Source: Mytilus californianus (taxonomy: Eukaryota; Mollusca; Bivalvia; Mytilida; Mytilidae). From it: a stretch of 64,000 nucleotides of DNA. Below the pieces are notes generated by a model that was not told the origin of the DNA, searched no databases, and saw nothing but the letters and a program-made list of their open reading frames with translations. How positions within the stretch are numbered: the stretch's first letter is position 1; each line of letters starts with the position of its first letter. The position numbers and the translations under genes are program-made. This document shows, one piece after another, positions 54,128 to 64,000 of this stretch. Location of the stretch: the NCBI RefSeq assembly GCF_021869535.1, contig NW_026262668.1:140603635-140667634 (forward strand), written 5' to 3'.

Positions 54128-57100
54128 AAAACCAATTGTTCAGAGAACAATTGAAGGTCTTTCCACGTCTTACGCCTAACGTCTAATGTATTTTGATACG
54201 GAAATAATATAAAAATCGGTTTAAAATGTCATTTCCAGTATCAAATGATAGCTCATTGTTTGCTGATTCCAAAAATATATGATTTCTATACTATTTTGTT
54301 TGAAATAAGGGAGGTAATTTGTTACTTCCGGTCTGAAAAATGTCACTTCAGGTACTATTTGATTATTTATTTGACACTGCTTTCAAAAATATAATGCTAT
54401 GAATATTATTACATGCAATCAGTACAAAAAAAAGCCACTTCCGGTTTACACAAGATCACTTCCGGTTTGCTTTTTCAAGGTAACATGAATTGTTACCTAA
54501 TGCACAAAGTCCTTTGACTTTATTATGTATAAATATGAATTCAAAGCAAAGGTCAAAATCTAGACTGTCAAACTTATCTATGACATTGACCTCAATTTCA
54601 AGGTAATAAACCAAGGACCTCAAATCAAAAGACCCTAGGTCTTTAATATGCATACTTAATGAGTTATATCACTTTAAGCATAATTCTTAATATAAGAGGG
54701 GCGAAAACTCCCATTTAATGTCTACGCACCCTTTGAGCCAAAATTAAGAAGTTACCACATGTTGCAAATGACAAATTAATAGAAATATATTGTCAATATC
54801 TTGTACAGTTTATGAAAAGAAGTGAGAATAAGCCAAAATCAAAATTTAGAATTTGACCTTGACCTTTGACCTTGACCCATTTTTCTTTTTTTTGGACCAA
54901 GGACCTCAAATCCAAAGACCCTAGGTCTCTAACACTTTTTTTTTTCATTTACCAATACAAATAACTTATATCAAATGCATAAGGGGAAATAACTCTCATA
55001 TGGGGTCTCCGGATAGCTTCTGTTCAAATGATACCTTAATCCTGAAGATATAACGAGCAATTTGGTAAAATAAATTTGTCGTAATCTTTTACGATTGTGA
55101 AGAAGTAGCAAACACAAGAAAAACAGTGTTCGGGGAGATAACTCTTACAAAGAAAAGTATTCTGTTAAGCAGGGTCAGTTTTGAAAGCCCATAAACTGTT
55201 TGATATTATATACCAAATATCAAATCGACATCTTGCGAAACAACCAAACAGCGAAAGGAAAAAAATTAGGTGGAAGAACAAAAAAATAATCAGAACAAAA
55301 TCAATAGGTCTTTCCACGGAAAAGTGGGAAGACCTAATAATGAAAAACCAACTGTTCAAAGAACAATTGAAGGTCTTTCCACATCAATTTTTTTAAATAA
55401 TTGATAAGAAGCTACTTCTTGTTTACTCAAAGTTACTATTGGTGTCCAATTATAGGTTTCTTCATACTGATTCAACAAACATATGGTTTCTATAGACTTT
55501 TGCCTGGAACAAGGGAGATAATTGACAACTTCCGGTTTAGAAAATGTCACTTCCGATCTCATATGATAGCTTTATTTACACTGATTCCAAAAATATATGT
55601 TTTATATATACTTTTGCCTGTAAAAAGGGAGATAATTGGCTACTTCCGGTTTATAAAATGTCACTTCTGGTCTCAAATGATAGGTTAATGTATGACCATT
55701 CAAAAGATATATGGTTTCTATGTACTTTTACATGAAATAAGTGCAAAAATTACTACTTCCTGTTCACTCAAGGTCACTTCCGGTTGACATTTTTCAAGGT
55801 CATATGTCACCCAACATTTTGCAAAAGATCTCATGGCTTTATAATGTACCAATCTGAAGAAATAATCAATTTACCGTAAAATAAAACATTTCAGGGGCAA
55901 TAACTCCTATAAGATGTCACTGGATTGATTCAGACCATTTGTATCATATCGTCATCATAATATAACAAACATTTTGCACTAGTTCTTTTATATATAACGA
56001 TAAAAATATCGGAAAAATGCAAAAACAAGCAAAAGACAAAATTCAGAACATGACCTTGACCTCATTTTCTAAATTAGGTCCCAAGGACCTCAAATAAAAA
56101 GACTATAGGTTTATATGGCTTATGGTTTATGAGTTTCAAAAACATAACGACAAATTTAATTGATAAAGGTAGATAACTCTTATAAAATTTCACCGGATCG
56201 CTTCGATTCAAATCAGACAAAAATTTCTGAGGATGTAACGAACAAATATGAAAAAGAATTTTGTTGTTATCTTTTTTGGTTACGGAGGAGATACACTCAA
56301 AAGTGTTTGGGGAGATAACTCTTACAATAAAAAAATTCTTCGCCTTAAAGAGATATGTTTAAAAAGTTCAAGAACTGTTCAATATCATATTCAAAATATC
56401 TAAGCGACATCTTGTGAAATAACTTTATACCGCAAGAAAAGGGTTTGGCGGAAGAAGAAAAAAAAAAATAATAATCAGAACAAAAACAGTAGGTCTTTCC
56501 ACAGAAAAGTGGAAAGACCTAATAATAATCAGAACAAATTCAATAGTAATTATCAGAACAAAATCAAAAGGTCTTTCCACAGAGAAGTGGAAAGACCTTT
56601 CCATCCTAAATAGACATATCTAGACAAAAAATAATTAAATTTTGGTTTAAAATGTCAACTTTTGTGTCAGATGATAGCTTTATTTGTGCTTATTCCGAAA
56701 ATATAGGGTTTCCATATAATTTTGCTAAATATAATGGAGATAAGTAGGTTTACAAAATGCTATTTCCGGTTACAGTAGAACCTTATTTCACACTGATTCA
56801 AAAAATATAAAGTTCTAGTAAATTGTACATGAAAATCATGCAAAAATGGATACTCCCGGTTAAAAAAGGTCACAAGGTCATATATCTGTAAACAAATGTA
56901 AAAGACCCTTTGACTTTATCTTGATAAGGATAAGAAGTAAGAGCAAAGGTCAAAATCTAGAATGTAAAATCAAACTTTGACCTTGATCTCAATTTCAAGG
57001 TAATTAAACAAGGGCCTCAAATCAAAGGACCCTATGTCTGTACTATATATGGTTAATGAGTTATATCACCATACAGCTAATTTTAGATAGAAATGGGGAG

Positions 57101-58110
57101 AAAACTCGCATTAAATATCTATGTACCCTTTCAACCAAAATTTGTTTGTGACATCATGTCGCAACTAACAATTTAATAAAGATATTTTGTCTATATCTTA
57201 TACAGTTTCTGAAAAGAAGCAATAAGAAGCCAAAATCAAAATTTAGAACCTGACCTCGACCTTTGACCTGACCTCATTTTCTATTTGATGGACCAAGGAC
57301 CTCAATTCAAAAGACCCTAGGTCTCTATAACTTATGGTTTATTGTTCTCCTCTTATATTTGATGCGTTTCCCTCAGTTTTAGTTTGTAACCTGGATTTGT
57401 TTTTATCTCTATCGATTTATGAGTTTTCGAACAGCGGTATACTACTGTTGCCTTTATTTACCAGTTACAATTATATCACTTATTTTAAATACAATAAAAT
57501 CAATAACTCCTATAAGATATCATCAGATTCCTTTGGACCAAATATACCATTTCTTCATCTCAACACCCCCAAACGTTTTGCATCAGTTCTTTAAACGTTA
57601 TGCATCATTTCTCTTGTATCTAGCTTTCATAGTTTGAGAGGAGTTGTACACACTATCAAAAGGCATAATTTAGAATATGACCTGGACCTTTGACCTTAAC
57701 CTGATTTTCCAAGTTATAACTCAAGGCTCTCAAATCAAAAGATCTTAGGTCTTTACGTCTTACAGTTTATGAGTTACACTGACATACCGATAAAATAAAT
57801 AGTGACGGGTAGATAACTCCTGTAAAATTTCACCAGATCGCTTTGCTCCAAAATGACCAAGTCTTAATGAAGATATAAAGAACAATTTAGAAAAGAAATT
57901 TTGTCGATATCTTTTTTGGTTATGGAGTAGCACACACAAGATAAACAGTGTATGGGGAGATAATTCTTACACAGAAATTTGTTCGGTTAAACAGGGTCAA
58001 AGTTAAAAGTGCAGTAACTGTATGATACAACATAAGAAATATCTTAGCGACATATTGCGAAACAAAAATTTGAGGCAAGATCGAATTTTGGCTGAAGAAA
58101 AAAAAAAAAA
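54128..58110 (+). repeat. A blocks 2-4
   Basis: Three successive A-type units, starting about 54128, 55380 and 56600. Junctions carry the hairpins CAATTGTTC-AGA-GAACAATTG (54133-54153), AGGTCTTTCCAC...GTGGGAAGACCT (55306-55335) and the pair at 56491-56598. TGACCT clusters at 54856, 56055, 57252 and 57677. Non-coding. Confidence 0.85.
56491..56598. repeat. Paired hairpins GGTCTTTCCAC/GTGGAAAGACC
   Basis: Two hairpins 78 bp apart, 56491-56520 and 56569-56598, each with perfect 12-base arms AGGTCTTTCCAC and GTGGAAAGACCT and a 6-base loop. Both are preceded by AATCAGAACAAA and lie at an A-block boundary. Variants are at 55306-55335 and 61533-61562. Confidence 0.93.
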
Positions 58111-59390
58111 TATAAATCAATTGTTTTGTAAACAATTGTTAACGGCGGTCTTTCCCCTCCAAAACATGATTGATTGATTGATGATTGATTGATTGATTGG
58201 TTGGTGGGTGGATGGGTGATTTGGGTGGTTGATTGGCCAAAAAAACGCATTGGACCTAGACTGTAGGAACATGCGAAAAACTAAAGGAGATCCCTCATCT
58301 CTATTAAACACGTGGACCAGACACCTGCATGAGTGATTGATTGGTTGGTTGGTTGATTGGTTTGTTGGTTAGTTGGTCGGTCAGTTGATCGATTGATTGA
58401 TTGATTGATTGATTGCATGGCACTTTCTCTGTGCGAGGCAGCAAACTTAACGTCTATATTCTGACCTAACCTGACTGCCTATTTATACATCCCGCACAGT
58501 CAAATGGACGCCTGAGATGTCCTCATTAAAATTGACCCTAGCATCCTTCGTTTATAAATTTTATCTATTTTCTATGTTACCTTGGAAGTTTCACCTTCTG
58601 TATTTGGATATGGAATTTTTTATTCTAAATTTAGGTTCGCGCACGCGATGGTGTTGTAAAGTCATGTGACCCTCGAATGTATATGTCTGGAGTTAGAATA
58701 TTAATATCTTTTCAAGGGAGACCGTTGAACAGAGCACATGTGTATTGATAAGGGTAACACGATAACTATTGATTTTATTTTTTACTGATCATTGATGTGG
58801 GATCAAGCATGCATTTTACGTACACATGTTTACTGAAGTACAGATTTGTATTTTAATGCATGTTTAGAAATTTGATTGTAGGATTTCAGTAATTTACGAA
58901 CTTGGGAGCAATTTCTACGTCATTGATTTGAATTTCTCAATTAAGTGCAACGCATGTGTATTTATAGTGCCAAAGGGAATATATTTTCTTGATTCATTTT
59001 ACAGGTAAACTGATATCAAATTGCTGATCATGAGTCTTCATTCATTGTTGTTATAGTATTTTAACAAAACGTTTATTGATTAATTTCAGAAAAAACATGA
59101 ATTGGAGCAGATCTTTGCAGTAATGGATTTCTATTTCAGAAGTTTGTACATAAAAAGGATTGCAAATTTTACAGTAAAATGTACGGGACTGAAGGCGATT
59201 TCATTTTAAAGAAATGGGATTCCTTATAAAAAAAATCAAAAAGGGGCGGGGGTTTGGGAGGGGGGCTGGGTGTGGTTGGTGGTGGACCTTGGTTGATTAA
59301 TTAAGATAAGATGCATGTATACATCATGATAGCTATAATTGGTTAATTTATTCAATTTACCATTTCAGTGGCATGGAACCCCCAAAAAAT
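58111..59390 (+). repeat. B block 3
   Basis: Hairpin CAATTGTTT...AAACAATTG (58118-58138), GGTCTTTCCCCT, (GATT)n tracts (58168-58200, 58330-58416), then TGTATTTGGATATGGAATTT, ACCGTTGAACAGAGCACATG and GATTGTAGGATTTCAGTAAT, ending ATTTCAGTGGCATGGAACCC. A diverged relative of B1/B2, close to B4 at 61601. Confidence 0.85.
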
Positions 59391-59707
59391 GACGCGTACT
59401 ATTTCGACAAAAACTCTACAGTTATATCATGTCGCGACTAACATTTTGATCAAATTTTTTTTGTGGATATCTTTAACTCTTTCTGAGTAGAAGCAGCATG
59501 AAGTAAATGTCAAAATTTAGACATGCCCTTGACCTCATTTTATAAGTTGGGACCTAAGGACCTCAAATGGTTTATGAGTTACAAAAATATATCGACAAAT
59601 TTTTTTGGTTAACTTCTATAAGATTTCTCTGGATCGCTTTGATCCAAATTAGCCAAAAATTCCTGAGGATGTAACGAACAATTCAGAAATTTTTTTTCGT
59701 TATCTTT
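59391..59707 (+). repeat. A block 5, interrupted
   Basis: TATATCATGTCGCGACTAAC, GACCTAAGGACCTCAAATGG, ending ATCTTTTTA where R4 is inserted; resumes near 61010 with TTTTGTTACGAAGGAGACGT (compare TAGGCTACGGAGGAGACATA at 63310). Confidence 0.8.
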
Positions 59708-61010
59708 TTATGCCCTTGCCGTAGCGGTGGGGGCATTAATTTTTACCCTTGTCCGTCTGTACGTATGTACGTACGTACGTCTCAAAATTGGTTCCCATTG
59801 TCTAATTTGAGTTTGCCTCAACCAAATGTTATGAAAATTATACAAAATGCTTATTACCACAAAACACAGATCAAGTTTGAATTTTGATGGCGTCACTTTA
59901 ACCGTTCTAGAGTTATGTCCCTTTATAAATGGAAAAATTGCAAAATATTTAGTTTCCATTCTATAACTAAAGTTTGCCTCATCCAAATGTTATGAAACTT
60001 ATACACAATGCTTATTACCACAAAACACAAATCAAGTTTGAATTTTGGTGGCGTCACTTAAACCGTTCTAGACTTATGCCCCTTTAAAAATGGAAAAATT
60101 GCAAAATTTTTAGTTTCTGTTCTCTAACTTAAGTTTACCTCAACCAAATGTTATGAAACTTATACACAATGCTTATTACCACAAAACACAGATCAAGTTT
60201 GAATTTTGGTGGCGTCACTTTAACCGTTCTAGAGTTATGCCCCTTTATAAATGAAAAATTGCAAAATTGCATTTTTTTAAATTGGAGTTATCTTCCTTTG
60301 TCTATGATTATAGTTGAATCAACTACAATCAATGCTTTATACAATGCAATGTTTAATTTTGACTTCCACTGATAAAACACAGATCAAGTTGAATTTGGGT
60401 AGTGTCACTTTAACCATTATTGAGTTATGCCCCTTTATAAATCAAAAGATTGCAAAATTTTTAGTTTCGTATCTGTAACTTAAGTTTGCCCCACCCAAAC
60501 ATTATGAAACCTATACACAATATTCATTACCACAGAACTAAGATCAAGTACAAATTTTTTGTTTCCGTTTTCTAACTTTAGTTTGCCTCAAACAAATGTT
60601 ATGAAACTTATTACTACATAATACAGATGAAGTACAAAATTTGGTGGCGACACTTATACCATTCTTGAGTAATGTCCCTTTATAAACATAAAAATTGCTG
60701 AATTTTTCGTTTCCGTTCTCTAACTTTAGTTTGTCTCAACCAAATGTTATAAAACTTATACACAACTGTCTAGAGTTATGCATGTTTACAAATAGAAAAA
60801 TTGCTGAATTTTTAGTTTCTGTTCTCTGCTTAAGTTAGCCTCAACCAAATGTTATGAGACTTACACACAATGCTTATTAACACAAAACTCAGATCAAGTT
60901 CAAATTTGGGTAGTGTCACTTTTGCCGTTCTTCAGTTATGTCCCTTTATAACTAAATGATATGCAAGCGGGGGCATCATCTATGTCCACATGTGGACACT
61001 AACCAGATTT
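59708..61010 (+). repeat. Dispersed repeat R4, long copy with about 8 tandem units
   Basis: Starts TGCCCTTGCCGTAGCGGTGG GGGCATT with GTACGTACGTACGTCT, followed by units of about 150-165 bp containing CAACCAAATGTTATGAAACT, TACACAATGCTTATTACCAC and GTTCTAGAGTTATGCCCCTT, ending GCAAGCGGGGGCATCATCTA. It interrupts A block 5. Related to 33298-33540 and 47783-48180. Confidence 0.9.
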
Positions 61011-61600
61011 CTTTTGTTACGAAGGAGACGTATGCTTATACAGTTTCTGAAAAGAAGCAATAAGAAGCCAAAATCAAAATTTACAACCTGACCTTGACCT
61101 CATTTTCTTTTTGATGGACCAAGGACCTCAATTCAAAAGACCCTTGGTCTCTATAACTTATGGTTTACCAGTTTCAATAATATTTCACTTATTTTGAATA
61201 TTGAAGGGGAAATAACTCTCATAGGGAGTCTCCGGAATGCTTTGGTCAAAATAATTCTTGAGATCCTAAGGATATAACGAGCAAATTGGTGAAATAATTT
61301 TGTCGTAATCTTTTACAGTTGCGAAGGAGATGCACACAAGAAAAACAGTGTTTGGGGGAGATAACTCTTACAATAAAAAGTGTTCGGTTAAACAGGGTCA
61401 GTCTCAAAAGTGCAATCACTGTTCGATATCAAATGCAAAAAATCTAAGCCACATCTTGCAAAACCGCTATACACCACAAGAAAAAAATGTGGTGGAAGAA
61501 GAAAAAATAATAATAATCAGAACAAAATCAATAGGTCTTTTCATGAAAAAGTGGAAAGACCTTATAATCAGAAGAAATACAAAGTGGAAAGACCTAGATA
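61011..61600 (+). repeat. A block 6
   Basis: CAGTTTCTGAAAAGAAGCAA, GACCTTGACCTCATTTTCTT (61090), GGAGATAACTCTTACAATAA and the hairpin 61533-61562. Confidence 0.85.
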
Positions 61601-62830
61601 TAGATCAATTGTTTTGTAAACAATTGTAAATGGTCTTTCCCCTCTGAAACATGATTGATTGATTTGTTGACTGATCGACTAATTAAACACATGGCATAGG
61701 GTCTCTTGGAACAAGCAAAAAAAAAAAATAAATGAGATCTTGGACCCTGTATTAAACACATGGGACCTAAACATGCATGCATGATTGATTGATTGGTTGA
61801 TTGGTAAGTTGATTGATTGATTGATCAAAAGTTTGCACGGCACTCTGTCTATGTGAGGAATCAGACTTAAGGTCTATATTCTAACCAAACGTGGCTGCTT
61901 AAGTATCTATCCCTCACAGCTAAAAGGACGCCTTGGATGTCCTAATAAAAATTGATACTAGCATCCTCCTTTTATAAATTTTTATCTACACAACCGCGGA
62001 CTTCCAAGTTTTAGTTATTTGTTGTGTGTGCATTTTGTTTGAATTTGTAGGAAAACTGAGTAACATTTTGTCTAGGAAGTTTTACTTTCTATATTTGGAT
62101 GAGGAATATTTTTATTCTAAATTTAAGTCTGCTCGCACAGTTGTGTTTTTGAAGTCACATTATGCTTGTATATATATGTCTAGAGTTAAGATATTAAATT
62201 TCTTTTCAGGGCAGACCGTTGAACAGACCACATGTGTATTGATAAGAGTAACACGATAACTATTGATTTAATTTTTTTCAGGTAATTGATATCTGATCAT
62301 GCATGCTTTTTCGTACAAATATTTTTGGGAGCACAGATTTGTATTTAAATGCATGTTTAGAAATTTGATTGTAGGATTTCACTAATATTCACAAACTTGG
62401 GAGCGATTTCTATGTCATTGATTTTAGTTTCTCAATTCAGGTTAGGTCTTTAAGCGGACAAATAGTGCTAAAAGGAATATATTTTTTTGATTCATTTTAC
62501 AGGTAAATAATGCTGTTGTTATAGTACATTAACAAAACGTTTATCGATTAAATACATGAATTGGAGCAGATTTTTGCAGGATTGGATTTCTAATTCAGAA
62601 GTTTGTACATAAGAAGGATCGCATTTTTATAGTAAAATGTACAGGCAATTTTTAATTCATAGAAATGGGATTCCGAAAAAAAAAAAAACGGTATGAAAAA
62701 GGGAGGGGGGAGGTGTTGACCTTGGTTGATTAATTAAGATAATATGCATGCATTCATCATGATAGCTCCAAAGTTTGTAGCTGTAATTAGTTAATTTGTT
62801 CATTTTACCGTTTCAGTGGCATGGAACCCC
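61601..62830 (+). repeat. B block 4
   Basis: Hairpin at 61606-61626, GGTCTTTCCCCTCTGAAACA, (GATT)n at 61655 and 61780, GACGCCTTGGATGTCCTAAT, ACCGTTGAACAGACCACATG, ending GTTTCAGTGGCATGGAACCC. Parallel to B3 with an offset of about 3.49 kb. Confidence 0.88.
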
Positions 62831-64000
62831 TAGAAAATGATGCGTACCATTTCGACAAAAACTTTCCTGTTATATCATGTCGCGACTAACATTTTGGTCA
62901 AATTTTTTGTGTTGATATCTATCACTCTTTCTGAGCAGAAGTGATATGAGTGATTGTCAAAATTCGGAACATGACCTTGACCTTTGACCATTTTGCACTA
63001 GTTCTTTTATATATAACTTTAAAAGTGTCAGAGAAAATGCAAAAACAAGCAAAAGTCAAAATTGAGAACATGACCTTGACATTTGACCTTGACCTCATTA
63101 TCTAAATTAGGACCTAAGGACCTCAAATAAAAGATCTATAGGTTTATATGGCTAACTGTTTATTAGTTACAAAAACATACTGACAAATTTATTTGGTAAA
63201 GGTAGATAACTTCTATAAGAATTTAATGGATCTCTTCGATCCAAATCAGCCTAGAATTCCTGAGAATGTAACGAATAATTAAGAAAAAGAATTTTGTTAT
63301 TATCTTTTTAGGCTACGGAGGAGACATACGAACAAAAAATAAAGTTTTGGGGAGAAAACTCTTACAATAAAATGCCTTCGACTAAACAGGGTCAATTTTA
63401 AAAGCGCAATAACTGTTTGATGTTATATGCAAAATATATAAGGGACAACTTGCGAAACAAAATTTACACGCAAGATATAAATTTGGTGGAAGAAGAAAAA
63501 AAAATAATAATTAAAAACAAATTGTTCAGAGAACAATTGAAGGTCTTTCCACATCAATTTTCTAAATAATTGAGACAAAGCTACTTCCGGTTTACTCAAA
63601 ATTACTTTTGGCGTCCAATCATAGATTTCTTTATACTGATTCAATAAATATACAGTTTCTATATACATGATATACCTTTGCCTGAAATAAGGCAAATAAT
63701 TGCCAACTTCCATTAAAGAAAATGTCAAGTCAGGTCTCAAATGATAGCTGTAGTTACACTGATTCCAAAAATATATGGTTTATATATACTTTTGCCTGTA
63801 AAAAGGGAGAAAATTGGCTACTTCCGGTTTGAAATTTCACTTCTGGTCTCATATGATAGCTTTATTCACAATTATTCCCAAAATATATTGTTTGTTTATA
63901 CTTATGTCTGTAATAAGGGAGATAATTTGCTACTTGCGGTTATAAAATGTCACTTCCGGTCTCAAATGATAGATTTATGTATGCCCATTTAAAAAATATA
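62831..64000 (+). repeat. A blocks 7-8, running off the right edge
   Basis: TATATCATGTCGCGACTAAC (62873), GACCTTGACCTTTGACC (62972) and GACCTTGACATTTGACCTTG (63073), the hairpin AATTGTTC-AGA-GAACAATT (63521-63538) plus GAAGGTCTTTCCAC, then GCTACTTCCGGTTTACTCAA and GATTCCAAAAATATATGGTT. Confidence 0.85.

Noticed and set aside
1-64000. tRNA, rRNA or other structured RNA genes
   Set aside because: No A/B-box tRNA pattern or rRNA-like conserved string was noticed on either strand; a tRNAscan/Infernal run would be needed to exclude weak cases.

Overview
The window looks like nuclear DNA of an animal with very repeat-rich, AT-rich chromosomes. Large introns with GT/AG borders, many 5'-truncated non-LTR retrotransposons, MITE-like elements and long minisatellites all say eukaryote. 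Several dispersed repeats resemble ones I associate with marine mussels (Mytilus or a close bivalve); that assignment is from memory and was not checked. I see no operons, rRNA, tRNA or CRISPR arrays.

The clearest host gene is on the + strand and is split over 30 kb. It is the 5' part of a METTL2/METTL8-type tRNA N3-methylcytidine methyltransferase. Exon 1a is 18257-18375, an alternative first exon 1b is 34113-34480, exon 2 is 38197-38288 and exon 3 is 48433-48626. All junctions have consensus splice sites and matching phases. Exons 1a and 1b are homologous at their 3' ends, share a phase-2 donor, and both join exon 2 to rebuild the family hallmark HNAWDNVEW. 1a looks like the cytosolic METTL2 N-terminus. 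1b carries an Arg-rich, mitochondrial-presequence-like stretch as in METTL8. The exon for the SAM-binding motif (VGCG) was not found before the right edge. A second probable gene, on the - strand (2290-3537), is a 415-codon uncharacterised, probably disordered protein.

Layout. 0-1.1 kb: 28-bp minisatellite. 2.3-3.6 kb: the unknown - strand gene. 5.3-10.8 kb: three decayed non-LTR retrotransposon fragments, one with an eightfold 33-bp expansion inside its reverse-transcriptase domain. 11.25-15.14 kb: about 100 copies of a 38/39-bp repeat. 15.5-17.7 kb: MITE-like and retroelement ends. 18.26 kb: exon 1a. 19-33.5 kb (intron): retroelement remnants and tandem or dispersed repeats, including a CR1/Jockey-like element inserted in an AT palindrome array. 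34-39.6 kb: exon 1b, a 39-bp minisatellite that fills most of the next intron (with a MITE in it), exon 2, then a 53-bp minisatellite. 39.6-43.7 kb: an inverted repeat around a reverse-transcriptase relic. 43.7-47.7 kb: a four-layer nest of insertions whose order can be read from target-site duplications. 48.4 kb: exon 3. 49.5-51.4 kb: a CCATTAA-rich field, a long hairpin and more repeats. 51.5-64 kb: alternating A and B repeat blocks bounded by hairpins and carrying many TGACCT half-sites.

Most of the sequence is mobile or satellite DNA inside and around the introns of the methyltransferase gene. Coordinates of repeats are by eye and are accurate to a few bases at named junctions and to tens of bases elsewhere.
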